Translations under genes and position numbers: made by a program
From: Eubacterium sp. OM08-24
Lineage (GTDB): Bacteria; Bacillota; Clostridia; Oscillospirales; Acutalibacteraceae
Length of the DNA stretch: 64,000 nucleotides
NCBI RefSeq assembly: GCF_003438075.1
Contig: NZ_QSTA01000001.1
Span: 744,001-808,000, forward strand
Direction: 5' to 3'
Shown here: piece after piece, positions 25,246-33,777 of the stretch
Position numbering within the stretch: position 1 is the stretch's first letter
Layout of the letters: every line of letters starts with the position of its first letter
Notes under the pieces: model-generated
Seen by the model: only the letters and a program-made list of their open reading frames with translations
Databases searched by the model: none
What the model was told of the DNA's origin: nothing

Positions 25246-26554
25246 ATCATTATTTTTTAAATATGTTATTCCATCTATTATAGCATTTGCATTATCAGGA
25301 ATATATGCGATAGTGGATGGATATTTTGTAGGCAATACCATAGGAGATGCTGGACTTTCGGCTATTAATATTGCATATCCGATTGAGGCTTTGGTTCAGG
25401 CTCTTGGAACAGGAATTGGTATGGGAGGAGCTGTTTATTACTCAATTAATGCAGCAGAAAAGAAAGGAAAACGGGCAGAAGAATTTATTGCTACAAGCTG
25501 GTGGCTTCTTGTAATAGTAAGTGTTATCAGTACCATAATTATTTACTCCTTTTCGTCTAAAATTTTAGGATTGCTTGGAGCAGATGGAATTATATTAACA
25601 AATGCGACAGATTATATCAAAATTATAGCACTTGGAGCAATATTGCAGATTCTTGGAACTGGAATGATGCCATTCATTAGAAATTATGGAAACTCTTTCT
25701 GGTCAATGTTTGCGATGGTTGGTGGATTCATAACCAATATTGTTCTGGATTTTATCTTTGTATGGATATATGAAATGGGCATGAAAGGTGCAGCCACAGC
25801 TACAATAGCCGGACAGGGTGTGACTGCAGCAATTGCAATCATATACGCATTATATAATAAAAAGTTTTATGTGTATGTATCCTTAAAAAATGTAAAAGAA
25901 ATGTGTGGCGCTATATTCAGAGTAGGTCTTGCACCATTTGGGCTAGCATTGACTCCTAATATTTCATTGGTGTTTATAAACCGATTCTCCGCTTCTTATG
26001 GGGGAGAAAAAGCTATTGCAACTTATGCATGTGTATCCTATATTATCTGTATCATATATCTCATATTGCAGGGCGTAGGTGATGGAAGTCAACCTTTAAT
26101 GAGCCGTTTTTATGGTGAGAAGGATCAAGAAAGCCTGAGAGGAGTTCAGAGAATGGCATACATTTTTGCAATAATTCTTGCTGTTTGTGGTGGAATTATC
26201 ATGTATGTAAACAGAGCAAATATTGGAGGGGTTTTCGGAGCTTCTTATGAAGTAAGTATTGAGATTTCTAAAATTGTACCTATATTTTTAGTGTCATTAC
26301 CATTTGTTGCGATTACCAGAATAGCGACAGCTGGATTTTATGCTACTGAAAAAAGTGGATTGTCATACATTCTTACATTCATTGAACCAGTATTGATGCT
26401 GATATTTATGCTTGTTTTACCACCTTTATTTGGTGGACAGATTATGATATGGTGGAGTACGGTATTGGCACGTGTTTTTTCAGCGATTCTGGCATTCATA
26501 CTAATAAAATATTGCGAAAAGGGAGATTTGCAATATGGAATACAGAAAATTTAA
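25235..26554 (+). CDS. MATE family multidrug efflux transporter
   Basis: A 439-aa polytopic membrane protein with twelve predicted helices and MATE landmarks: PSIIAFALSGIYAIVDGYFVG in the first helix, the GMMPFIRNYGNS loop, and a second repeat beginning near residue 225 (FRVGLAPFGLALTPNISLVF). MATE pumps expel cationic drugs using Na+ or H+. ATG 25235 lies inside the marR 3' end with AAGGAG 12 bases upstream. The operon is the visible cargo of the mobilizable element and is more AT-rich than the backbone. Confidence 0.88.
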   Translation: MNHKSLFFKYVIPSIIAFALSGIYAIVDGYFVGNTIGDAGLSAINIAYPIEALVQALGTGIGMGGAVYYSINAAEKKGKRAEEFIATSWWLLVIVSVISTIIIYSFSSKILGLLGADGIILTNATDYIKIIALGAILQILGTGMMPFIRNYGNSFWSMFAMVGGFITNIVLDFIFVWIYEMGMKGAATATIAGQGVTAAIAIIYALYNKKFYVYVSLKNVKEMCGAIFRVGLAPFGLALTPNISLVFINRFSASYGGEKAIATYACVSYIICIIYLILQGVGDGSQPLMSRFYGEKDQESLRGVQRMAYIFAIILAVCGGIIMYVNRANIGGVFGASYEVSIEISKIVPIFLVSLPFVAITRIATAGFYATEKSGLSYILTFIEPVLMLIFMLVLPPLFGGQIMIWWSTVLARVFSAILAFILIKYCEKGDLQYGIQKI

Positions 26555-26599
26555 CAATCAGATAGTAGCAAGAATAATCTAGGTTTATCTATTGTATTT

Positions 26600-26637
26600 T
26601 TAAGGACAGCCTCATAGCAATAGGGCTGTCCTTTTAA
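26600..26637 (+). terminator. Intrinsic terminator of the MarR-MATE operon
   Basis: A 10-bp stem AAGGACAGCC/GGCTGTCCTT with a T-rich tail, about 45 bases after the MATE stop. Confidence 0.75.
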
Positions 26638-26687
26638 AATTATGAAGCTAATTTTTAATAAATTCTAGTAGATTTTGATTGGAATAA

Positions 26688-26924
26688 TCATAACTCTAAT
26701 GAATCTTCAGCATCTACCCACATCTGTAAATTCCCATCAAGATATAACCTTGCATATTCTAATGGCTCATCGATTGCAAGCGATGTCAAAGCACAATCAG
26801 ATCCAGGTGTGGTTCTTAAATTTTTTTCTGCTTCCCAACAATCAATACGGAGTATATAGCCCGTATTAGTATATACATCAATGCTGTTGCACTGTGGATT
26901 GTATTCTGCAAATATTGTTCTCAT
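26688..26924 (-). CDS. DUF6061-like small protein
   Basis: A 78-aa protein with a beta-rich N-terminal half (IFAEYNPQCNSIDVYTNTGYILRID) and the ending DEPLEYARLYLDGNLQMWVDA, which matches my recollection of DUF6061 proteins carried on clostridial elements. ATG 26924 is chosen because AAGGAG lies ten bases upstream; an in-frame ATG seven codons earlier contains that site. Its function is unknown. It marks the right side of the element. Confidence 0.5.
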   Translation of the reverse strand: MRTIFAEYNPQCNSIDVYTNTGYILRIDCWEAEKNLRTTPGSDCALTSLAIDEPLEYARLYLDGNLQMWVDAEDSLEL

Positions 26925-27035
26925 CGTATCCCATCTCCTTATCATTTAATCAATCAGTAGTAGCAAAAATTAAGAAGCATTTCAATCAGTTCACCATGTC
27001 ACTTTTATTTTGTGTTATACTGTCTTATAGATTTT

Positions 27036-27115
27036 TCTTGCCCTTGTATTTGCCCTTATCAGAGTGCATAAACACTGATGGGACGATATAACACAAGGGA
27101 AATAATAAGGGAAAG
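27036..27115. repeat. Right-end inverted repeat, counterpart of the left-end repeats
   Basis: TTGCCCTTGTATTTGCCCTT is followed about 33 bases later by CAAGGGAAATAATAAGGG. The same CCCTT/GCCCTTG words occur in the inverted pair at 18917-18966. Similar motifs at both ends of one gene block suggest integrase arm sites. Apart from this, 26925-27247 holds no gene. Confidence 0.45.
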
Positions 27116-27210
27116 CTCACCTGCGACAAATCCAGTGTTTTCAAGGGGTTGCGAAGAATTTAATAATAAAATATAACAGTTATTAAATTTCTTAAAACAG
27201 GTGAAATCTC

Positions 27211-27220
27211 AATCGGAATT
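27211..27220. repeat. Candidate right attachment core of the mobilizable element
   Basis: AATCGGAATT, the direct repeat of 18835-18844. If both are att cores, the element spans about 8.4 kb. Confidence 0.3.
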
Positions 27221-27247
27221 GTTCGAGCTTTTCAAATACTAACGTCC

Positions 27248-27580
27248 TTAATTCTGTTCAATAATTGATTTATAGTAGTTACCAAAGTCAGCAAGTGAAT
27301 TAACAATTGGAAGCATTTTTGTTCCGAGTTCCGTTAAGCTGTATTCAACTCTCGGTGGCTGCTCATGGTAATCGTGGCGATATGCCAGCCCATCACTCAT
27401 CATTTGTCTTAAACTATCTGTCAAAACCTTTTGTGAAATACCATCTATACTTCGTTGTAGCTCATTGAATCTCCATGGACGCTCTTTCAAGTTACGCAAA
27501 ATCAGCAGTTTCCATTTTCCTCCGATAAGAGATACTGCTGTTGCAACTGGGCATTCCGGTAATTCTTCTTTTGCTCGCAT
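27248..27580 (-). CDS. HxlR family transcriptional regulator
   Basis: A 110-aa winged-helix protein with the HxlR signature: CPVATAVSLIGGKWKLLILRNL, RFNELQRSIDGISQKVLTDSLR and the C-terminal LTELGTKMLPIVNSLADFG. These often sense electrophiles or redox state and control a divergent gene. ATG 27580 has GGAGGTG six bases upstream; an in-frame GTG three codons earlier lies in that site. It is divergent from the cupin gene, with an inverted repeat over the cupin promoter. Confidence 0.88.
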   Translation of the reverse strand: MRAKEELPECPVATAVSLIGGKWKLLILRNLKERPWRFNELQRSIDGISQKVLTDSLRQMMSDGLAYRHDYHEQPPRVEYSLTELGTKMLPIVNSLADFGNYYKSIIEQN

Positions 27581-27630
27581 AATTCTCACCTCCGAGTCTA
27601 TTGTAACACATTCATTTTTGAGTGTACAGT

Positions 27631-27676
27631 TACAAAAAGGTGCGTACTTGTTTTTGTATGTGTCTCACACTATACT
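27631..27676 (+). promoter_or_regulatory. Cupin promoter with probable HxlR operator
   Basis: TTGTTT (27648-27653), 17 bases, TATACT (27671-27676). An 8-bp inverted repeat TACAAAAA (27631-27638) and TTTTTGTA (27651-27658), separated by 12 bases, covers the -35 box. Confidence 0.6.
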
Positions 27677-27722
27677 AATACCAAGCAACCAGAAACTACA
27701 AATTAACTATGGAGGTACTATT

Positions 27723-28076
27723 ATGGCAAATTACACAAAAACAACTATTGGAAAGGAAAACCGAATTGAGCTACATGAAAAGTTGTCTTTAACAGGTGCA
27801 GAAATCAGTTTAAACGAACTACCTGCAGGAGCAAATGTCCCATTTGTTCATTCTCATAAAGAAAATGAAGAAATCTATGGAATTCTTTCAGGTAACGGCA
27901 AAGCCATAATTGATGGAGAAGAAATTAGCCTTTCAACTGGAGACTGGCTAAAAATCGCACCTGCTGCAAAGCGTCAGTTTTTTGCATCCGATATTTCTGG
28001 AATTACTTATATCTGCATTCAGGTAAAAGAAAATTCTCTGGAACATTTTACAGCAGAGGATGCCGTAATCGGCTAA
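27723..28076 (+). CDS. Cupin domain protein
   Basis: A 117-aa single-domain cupin. Motif 1 is visible as VPFVHSHKENEEIYGILSGNG, with His-x-His and Glu as metal ligands, and motif 2 includes GDWLKIAPAAKRQFFA. Small cupins of this type are often quercetinase-like or unassigned. ATG 27723 follows GGAGG closely; the longer reading frame from 27465 runs into the divergent gene. Control by the neighbouring HxlR is likely. A terminator follows. Confidence 0.8.
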   Translation: MANYTKTTIGKENRIELHEKLSLTGAEISLNELPAGANVPFVHSHKENEEIYGILSGNGKAIIDGEEISLSTGDWLKIAPAAKRQFFASDISGITYICIQVKENSLEHFTAEDAVIG

Positions 28077-28096
28077 TTAAAAGTATTTATTTACAA

Positions 28097-28140
28097 AAAT
28101 GCACAGTTCACGATAAGCTAAGAACTGTGCATTTCTTTTT
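28097..28140 (+). terminator. Intrinsic terminator of the cupin gene
   Basis: A perfect 13-bp stem AAATGCACAGTTC/GAACTGTGCATTT with a 12-base loop and a T-rich tail. Confidence 0.85.
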
Positions 28141-28182
28141 TGTTCAATATTACGTTTTCTCAATTTTTCAAACAAGAAGTTA

Positions 28183-28329
28183 TCAGTGATTATCTTTTAG
28201 AAAACAGCCAACTACAGCAACGCCAAATCCAAAAACACCTAGGACATATCCCCAAAAATTATTTGTTGTCACAGCAATTCCTAAAAGTATTATTGCAATC
28301 CCCAGTTACTCAATCTTAATTCCTTTCAT
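28183..28329 (-). pseudogene. Small two-helix membrane protein gene with an in-frame stop
   Basis: ATG at 28329 opens MKGIKIE, then a TAA, then 40 sense codons of very hydrophobic sequence (LGIAIILLGIAVTT, GYVLGVFGFGVAVVGCFL) ending at a TGA at 28183. The frame is kept on both sides, so a single nonsense change has probably killed a 48-residue membrane protein. A downstream non-ATG start cannot be excluded. Confidence 0.4.
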
Positions 28330-28390
28330 CGCAAATATCTTCGTTACAAACTACGATTTGTCAATTTCATTAAATATGAAATTTGTCTCT

Positions 28391-28642
28391 CTATCGTGGA
28401 TTCAGATATGTAATCGGATTCTGTGCCGACTGATTCATCTTCAGTCTGGCTATCGACTTTCCAATGTAGAATGTTTCATTCTCATCCAACGGAAATCCCT
28501 GCTCATATCTTTCATCCACGAAGAACACTCTGTTTTTAGTGCCTTTTCCAATATAGAAAATTTGCTTACTGCGTGGATCTATGAGTCCATACACATAATG
28601 ATCTCCGAGTGAAAGAAGACTCTTCTCTGAAAATCTATCCAT
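28391..28642 (-). pseudogene. Truncated GIY-YIG (LEM-3-like) nuclease-domain protein
   Basis: An 83-aa frame. HYVYGLIDPRSKQIFYIGKGTKNRVF corresponds to the opening of LEM-3-like GIY-YIG proteins, which are normally much longer. The rest of the nuclease domain is missing after about residue 45, and the sequence ends in an unrelated-looking tail (KSIARLKMNQSAQNPITYLNPR). No ribosome site is obvious. It sits among remnants next to rlmD. It could instead be a real small protein. Confidence 0.45.
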
Positions 28643-28762
28643 TCGTTTCTCCTAGTGTGCTGTCTGCATTCCCTTATTTGTATCCAAATCAAAGCCAACC
28701 TGCCAAAACAGCACAGCCTGACCAATACGCACAAGCCACACCGTTAAGCCACCTATCCCGAT

Positions 28763-30133
28763 TTACTCCTCTTTCCTTGACATCACCACCACGCTCTCCA
28801 CATGCGCTGTTCTTGGGAACATATCGCAGGGGGTTACTTCTTTTGTTTTATAGCCGTTTGATTCAAAGATATGCAAATCTCTTGCAAGGGTTGCGGGGTC
28901 GCATGAAACATACACTACTCGCTTTGGCGACATTTGAGTTACCGTCAAAATTACATCTTCGCCGCAGCCTTTTCGTGGGGGATCTAAGACTACAACATCG
29001 GGTTTCAGACCCTCTGCCTTTAGCTGAGCTGCCGCCTGAGAGGCATCGGCACAAATAAATCTTGCGTTTTTTATGTCGTTCGTTGCCGCATTTTCATTTG
29101 CGTCTTTAATTGCGTCCTCCACAATCTCTGCACCGACAAGTGTTTTGCATTTATCAGCCATGGTAAGTCCTATTGTGCCTGTTCCGCAGTACAAATCAAG
29201 CAGGACATCGTCACTTTTAAGGTTGGCATATTCCTTTGCCTTACCGTAAAGTTTTTCCGCTTGTGCCCTATTCACCTGCCAAAATGAGAACGGCGAAATT
29301 TTAAATTTAAGTCCGCACAACATATCTGTGATGTGGTCACTGCCGTAGGCTACTCTGTTCTTTTTGCCGAGAATTACATTTGTTTTTTCTCTGTTGGAAT
29401 TAATAATTACACTCTTTAGGTTTGGCAATCCGTCTTTTAACATTCTTACAAGCTCATCCTCTTGCTTTAAACCGTTGCCGTTGACAACATAACACACCAT
29501 AAGCTCTTGCGTTACCTCACCCAAACGCATATACAAATGGCGAAGTCTGCCCTTACCCGTTGATTCGTCATAAATGTCTGCGTTTGTTTTTTCTATAAAC
29601 TGCTTAGTTATTTCTATTACAGAATTAAAAATCTCCGGCTGCAAAAGACAATCGTCACAAGGTATAATTCTATGGGTATGGAAAGAGTAAAAGCCGAAAA
29701 TTGCCTTTCCGTCTTTATCTTTTCCGATAGGAAACTGCGCCTTGTTGCGGTATCTGTCGGGATTTGCACAACCGATTATATCTTTAAAATCAAAGTCTTT
29801 AATTCCGCCGATTCTTGTAACGGCATCGTAAACACGCTGTGATTTTATATTAAGCTCTTCATCATATGAAATATGCCGCCAAGTGCAGCCGCCGCATTTT
29901 GAAAACTGCGGACAATCTGCCTCTGTTCTTGACAGAGATGGAGTGATTATATTTTCTATTTTTCCGAAAGCATAGGTTTTCTTGGTCTTTAAAATTCTTA
30001 CTTCGAGTTCGTCGCCAACGGCTGAGAGCGGTACGAACACCGCTATTCCGTCCTCGGTTTTTCCAACGCCGTTGCCCTCTGCTGTTGCGGAAGTTATATT
30101 TAATTTTATAATATCATTCTTTACTAAATTCAC
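28763..30133 (-). CDS. rlmD: 23S rRNA (uracil-5-)-methyltransferase, RumA/RlmD family
   Basis: This 456-aa enzyme methylates C5 of a uracil in 23S rRNA. It has an N-terminal TRAM domain (KLNITSATAEGNGVGKTEDGI), the iron-sulfur cysteines CPQFSKCGGC, SAM motif LLDLYCGTGTIGL, DPPRKGC, and the catalytic Cys in YVSCDPATLARDL. The C terminus FPRTAHVESVVVMS is intact. Clostridial members of this family may modify U747 and/or U1939; which cannot be told here. It forms the right chromosomal border of the accessory region. Confidence 0.9.
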   Translation of the reverse strand: MNLVKNDIIKLNITSATAEGNGVGKTEDGIAVFVPLSAVGDELEVRILKTKKTYAFGKIENIITPSLSRTEADCPQFSKCGGCTWRHISYDEELNIKSQRVYDAVTRIGGIKDFDFKDIIGCANPDRYRNKAQFPIGKDKDGKAIFGFYSFHTHRIIPCDDCLLQPEIFNSVIEITKQFIEKTNADIYDESTGKGRLRHLYMRLGEVTQELMVCYVVNGNGLKQEDELVRMLKDGLPNLKSVIINSNREKTNVILGKKNRVAYGSDHITDMLCGLKFKISPFSFWQVNRAQAEKLYGKAKEYANLKSDDVLLDLYCGTGTIGLTMADKCKTLVGAEIVEDAIKDANENAATNDIKNARFICADASQAAAQLKAEGLKPDVVVLDPPRKGCGEDVILTVTQMSPKRVVYVSCDPATLARDLHIFESNGYKTKEVTPCDMFPRTAHVESVVVMSRKEE

Positions 30134-30283
30134 AATACATCACCAAGTTTATTTTATCATTTTTAATATAAGTTGGCAACTAAAAAGCCAAAACTTCAAA
30201 AAATATATTACAAAATTAAAAAAAGTATTTATTTTTTTCGACTATGGCTTTATAATATAAGGTAGAATTTTTGTGAATGGAGA

Positions 30284-31678
30284 ATGAGTGTTTTGAATTA
30301 CGACATTTTACTTGACAATATAAAAAGGATACATTTTATTGGTATCGGCGGCAGCGGTATGTGTCCGCTGGCTGAAATTCTCAACAGTGAGGGCTACCAG
30401 CTTTCGGGTTCTGATATGAACGAGGGCGATACTCTCGACAGAATCAAGGGTTACGGCATTCCTGTATATATGGGACATCGTGCAGAGAACATTGACGGTG
30501 CAGAGCTTGTTGTGTACTCAGCCGCTATCAAGGAAGACAATCCCGAGAGAAAGGCAGCTGTTGAGCAGGGTATTCCTTGCATAGAAAGAAGTGTAATGCT
30601 CGGCGTTGTAACAAGAAGATACAAGAGAAGCATTGCGGTTTCGGGCACACATGGCAAAACAACCACAACTGCTATGCTTTCTCAGGTGCTTATCGGCAGT
30701 GGATTTGACCCGTCTGCCATTATCGGCGGCAAACTTCCGTTTATCGGCGGCAACAGCTATGTGGGTCAGAGCGACATTATCGTATGCGAGGCGTGCGAGT
30801 ATGTAGATACATTTTTACAGCTTAATCCGTTTATTTCTATTATACTTAACATTGATGCAGACCACCTTGACTACTTTAAGAACCTTGACAATATTAAAAA
30901 GTCATTTAACAAGTTTGCAAAACAGACAACGGGCTTGCTTGTAATTAACGGTGACGATGAAAACACACTTGACGCAGTAAGCGATGTTGATATTGAAAAA
31001 ATCACCTATGGCTTTGGCGAAAACTGCGATTACAGAGCAGTGAATATTTCTGCCGACAAGGGTGTTCACGAGCAGTTTGATATTTACTACAAGGGCGAAC
31101 TTCTCACAAACATTAAGCTAATAGTTCCCGGCAAGCACAACATTTACAATGCACTTGCTGCGGCAGCCACTGCACATTACCTTGGCGCTACTCCAAAAGA
31201 AATTGCCGAAAATCTCCATAAATTCGGTGGCGTTCACCGCCGTTTTGAAATTCTCGGCACACCTGAGGGAATTACGGTAGCAGATGACTTTGCTCATCAT
31301 CCAACAGAGCTTACCGCTACTCTTAATGCCGCAATGAATATGGGATTTAAAAAGGTATGGGCAATTTTCCAGCCACATACTTTCTCAAGAACAGCGCTTT
31401 TGCTTGATGATTTTGCCGAGGCGCTCAAAATCCCGGATGTTGCGATTATTTCAGAAATTCTCCCCGTAAGAGAAACCAACACATACAATATTTACTCAAC
31501 TGACCTTGGCGCAAAAGTGCCAAACTCAGTTTGCCTTGACACCTTTGAGGAAATTACAGACTATGTATGCAAAAACGCAAAAGAGGGCGACCTCATTCTC
31601 ACAATGGGCGGCGGCAATGTATATATGTGCGCAAATATGATTTATAATCAGCTCAAGTATAACGAGGAGAATAAGTAA
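30284..31678 (+). CDS. murC: UDP-N-acetylmuramate--L-alanine ligase
   Basis: MurC adds L-alanine to UDP-MurNAc in cytoplasmic peptidoglycan precursor synthesis. The N-terminal Rossmann motif is HFIGIGGSGM, the ATP loop AVSGTHGKTTTT, and the Mur-ligase C-terminal domain includes FQPHTFSRT. Length (464 aa) is normal. The next gene begins one base after its stop, an unexpected partner (membrane glycosyltransferase). Confidence 0.96.
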   Translation: MSVLNYDILLDNIKRIHFIGIGGSGMCPLAEILNSEGYQLSGSDMNEGDTLDRIKGYGIPVYMGHRAENIDGAELVVYSAAIKEDNPERKAAVEQGIPCIERSVMLGVVTRRYKRSIAVSGTHGKTTTTAMLSQVLIGSGFDPSAIIGGKLPFIGGNSYVGQSDIIVCEACEYVDTFLQLNPFISIILNIDADHLDYFKNLDNIKKSFNKFAKQTTGLLVINGDDENTLDAVSDVDIEKITYGFGENCDYRAVNISADKGVHEQFDIYYKGELLTNIKLIVPGKHNIYNALAAAATAHYLGATPKEIAENLHKFGGVHRRFEILGTPEGITVADDFAHHPTELTATLNAAMNMGFKKVWAIFQPHTFSRTALLLDDFAEALKIPDVAIISEILPVRETNTYNIYSTDLGAKVPNSVCLDTFEEITDYVCKNAKEGDLILTMGGGNVYMCANMIYNQLKYNEENK

Positions 31679-31679
31679 A

Positions 31680-33197
31680 ATGAAATTTAAAAATACAAAT
31701 ATTTCAGTAACTAATACTATACAAAAAAAGTATTTACTGATTTACTTTGTAATATCCATTCTTTTTATGTTGTGTTTATCAACTTCAACATCTCCTCTAT
31801 ACAATATTCCTTATGCCGGCGATACAGCAATGTTTCAAACTATAGGAAAATATTGGGCTGAAGGATCATTGCCGTATGTAGATTTATGGGACTCAAAAGG
31901 ACCACTAATTTTTGCTGTTAATGCGTTAGGTTACTTGCTTACCGGACAGCGTTGGGGAATTATGATTATCCAAGTAATATGTTTATTTATTTCATTAATC
32001 ATGATAGATAGAATTATTTCTCAATACATTACAGGTAAAAAAGTACTTTTATTTTCATTACTTTTTCTTGGTGCATATAGCCTTGTTTATGCAAATAATT
32101 GTACCGAAGAGTATATTTTACCGCTTTTAACAGCCTCACTTTACGGTTTCACTGTATATATTGAAAATGCTCGCAAAAACAATTATGTGCACAACCCACT
32201 TTGGTCGTTACTCTATGGAATTACATTTTCTGCTTGTTTTTTAACACGACTGACTAACGCATTAGGCATCTGTGGTGGTGTATTTGTAATTGTATGTATG
32301 TTAATCATTAGCAAGAATTTCAAAAATTTATTGCAGAATGCAATTATGTTTATTGTCGGTTTCTTAATTTTAACATTGCCTTTTTTGCTTTATTTTTATT
32401 TTAACAATGCTTTTAATGATTTTCTATACGGAACATTTACTTATAACTTAGAATATGCCGGTAATTCACACTTCAAAATATACGGAAACGGTATTTTAGC
32501 AGTATTAGCTTCAATATTCAGTTTTATGAGCGGTCCAATAGTTGCAGCAATCGGCATTATATGTCTATTTAAAAAAAGTTTATTAAAAGGTTTTATGTAT
32601 ATATTTATAGGATTATTACCTTTTATTTGGCTTATAAAGAGTAACGGATATTTACATTATGCTATGATTACGATATCATATTATGGTTTAATAATATCAG
32701 CTGTTTATAAAGAATTCATACAAACAGACAAAAAATCAAAAATTATCAAAATTTTTCTTATATCTGTTTGTATTTTACAATGTACTTTTGGAGTTTTATA
32801 TACAGGAAAAAATACTTTAATCAATATCTATAGCAACATTCATGAAGTTAGTGAATATAATAAAGTTGAAACCAATATAATTAATATGATACCCGAATCA
32901 GAACGAGATAGTTTTATTGCATATAATACTAATAGCGGTATTTATTTACAAATGGATATTAAACCTTGTTATCCGTATTTTACTATGCAGGATTGGGCAA
33001 TCAGTTGTAATAATTCATTAGGTACTTTGGTTACAGAAGCCTATTCTTCTTGTAAAGCAAAATGGATATTAGTTGAAGATAACGGTACAGAACTTTGGAT
33101 TGATGATATACTAAAAAAGCACTACGGTATTGCATATGAAGAAAATAAGCCATTTAGTTCAACGGTCGTATATAAACTATACAAATTAAATAATTGA
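31680..33197 (+). CDS. GT39-like (GT-C fold) membrane glycosyltransferase
   Basis: A 505-aa protein with about ten hydrophobic helices and the GT-C first-loop pattern PYAGDTAMFQ...LPYVDLWDSKGPL, typical of PMT_2/ArnT-like enzymes that use polyprenyl-phosphate sugars. A soluble C-terminal domain of about 120 residues follows. It is markedly more AT-rich than murC and lies one base after it, with GAGGAG inside the murC 3' end as ribosome site. The beheaded dockerin gene downstream suggests this gene was inserted here. Donor and acceptor are unknown. Confidence 0.7.
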   Translation: MKFKNTNISVTNTIQKKYLLIYFVISILFMLCLSTSTSPLYNIPYAGDTAMFQTIGKYWAEGSLPYVDLWDSKGPLIFAVNALGYLLTGQRWGIMIIQVICLFISLIMIDRIISQYITGKKVLLFSLLFLGAYSLVYANNCTEEYILPLLTASLYGFTVYIENARKNNYVHNPLWSLLYGITFSACFLTRLTNALGICGGVFVIVCMLIISKNFKNLLQNAIMFIVGFLILTLPFLLYFYFNNAFNDFLYGTFTYNLEYAGNSHFKIYGNGILAVLASIFSFMSGPIVAAIGIICLFKKSLLKGFMYIFIGLLPFIWLIKSNGYLHYAMITISYYGLIISAVYKEFIQTDKKSKIIKIFLISVCILQCTFGVLYTGKNTLINIYSNIHEVSEYNKVETNIINMIPESERDSFIAYNTNSGIYLQMDIKPCYPYFTMQDWAISCNNSLGTLVTEAYSSCKAKWILVEDNGTELWIDDILKKHYGIAYEENKPFSSTVVYKLYKLNN

Positions 33198-33522
33198 TAA
33201 TTACAAGTGGCAGCATTTAAGCGGCTACATTGTAACATATACAGAAACTTATGCAAAAGAAAATGATTTTGAATTTTTTGCAATAGATGACAAAATACTC
33301 ACCGGCGACGCTAACCAAGACGGCATTATAAATGTAAATGATGTTACATACTTGCAAATGCACATTGCAGGCAAAAAAACCACCGACGGTTCGGCTTTTA
33401 TTGACGAAACAAACAAGCTGTTGTTTGACTGTGTTGATATGAACAAGGACGGGAAACTCTCCGTTGCCGATGTAACCGCATTGCAGATTTATATTTCAAA
33501 CAACAACCCAAAAATCAATTAA
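33190..33522 (+). pseudogene. C-terminal remnant of a dockerin-bearing protein
   Basis: An open frame of about 110 codons with no start codon, beginning inside the 3' end of the glycosyltransferase gene. It encodes the end of an unknown domain (HLSGYIVTYTETYAKENDFEF), then a complete type I dockerin with two calcium-binding repeats (GDANQDGIINVNDVTYLQMH and DMNKDGKLSVADVTALQIYI). The upstream part of the original secreted protein has been lost. Confidence 0.75.
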
Positions 33523-33529
33523 TACAAGA

Positions 33530-33568
33530 AAGGCTATCGCAAAGTTAAAATGCGATAGCCTTGTTTAA
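33530..33568 (+). terminator. Intrinsic terminator after the dockerin remnant
   Basis: A perfect stem AAGGCTATCGCA/TGCGATAGCCTT with an 8-base loop and a T-rich tail. Confidence 0.8.
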
Positions 33569-33704
33569 TTTATAAGGAGTTATTCCAAATATTTGTTGTA
33601 ATATTTAATTATGATTCAGCGTACTTTCGGCTAAATTTTATAATTGGCTGACGAAGTATTCTGGCAAATCCTAATTACCCTTTTAAATAAACTCTTTTTA
33701 CAAT

Positions 33705-33742
33705 TAAAAACTGCCACTCATTACAAGCGGCAGTCTTTAAGA
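33705..33742 (-). terminator. Intrinsic terminator of the DUF3793-flavodoxin operon
   Basis: On the minus strand ACTGCCGCTTG pairs imperfectly with GAGTGGCAGT around TAAT, followed by a T-rich tail, about 35 bases past the flavodoxin stop. Confidence 0.7.
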
Positions 33743-33777
33743 AAAAATATGAAATGTATAAGGGATTGGTTAATTAA

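Noticed and set aside
19017..26554. Full conjugative element (ICE)
   Set aside because: No type IV secretion, coupling protein or VirB4-like genes are present; only mobilisation functions are seen, so it is classed as mobilizable.
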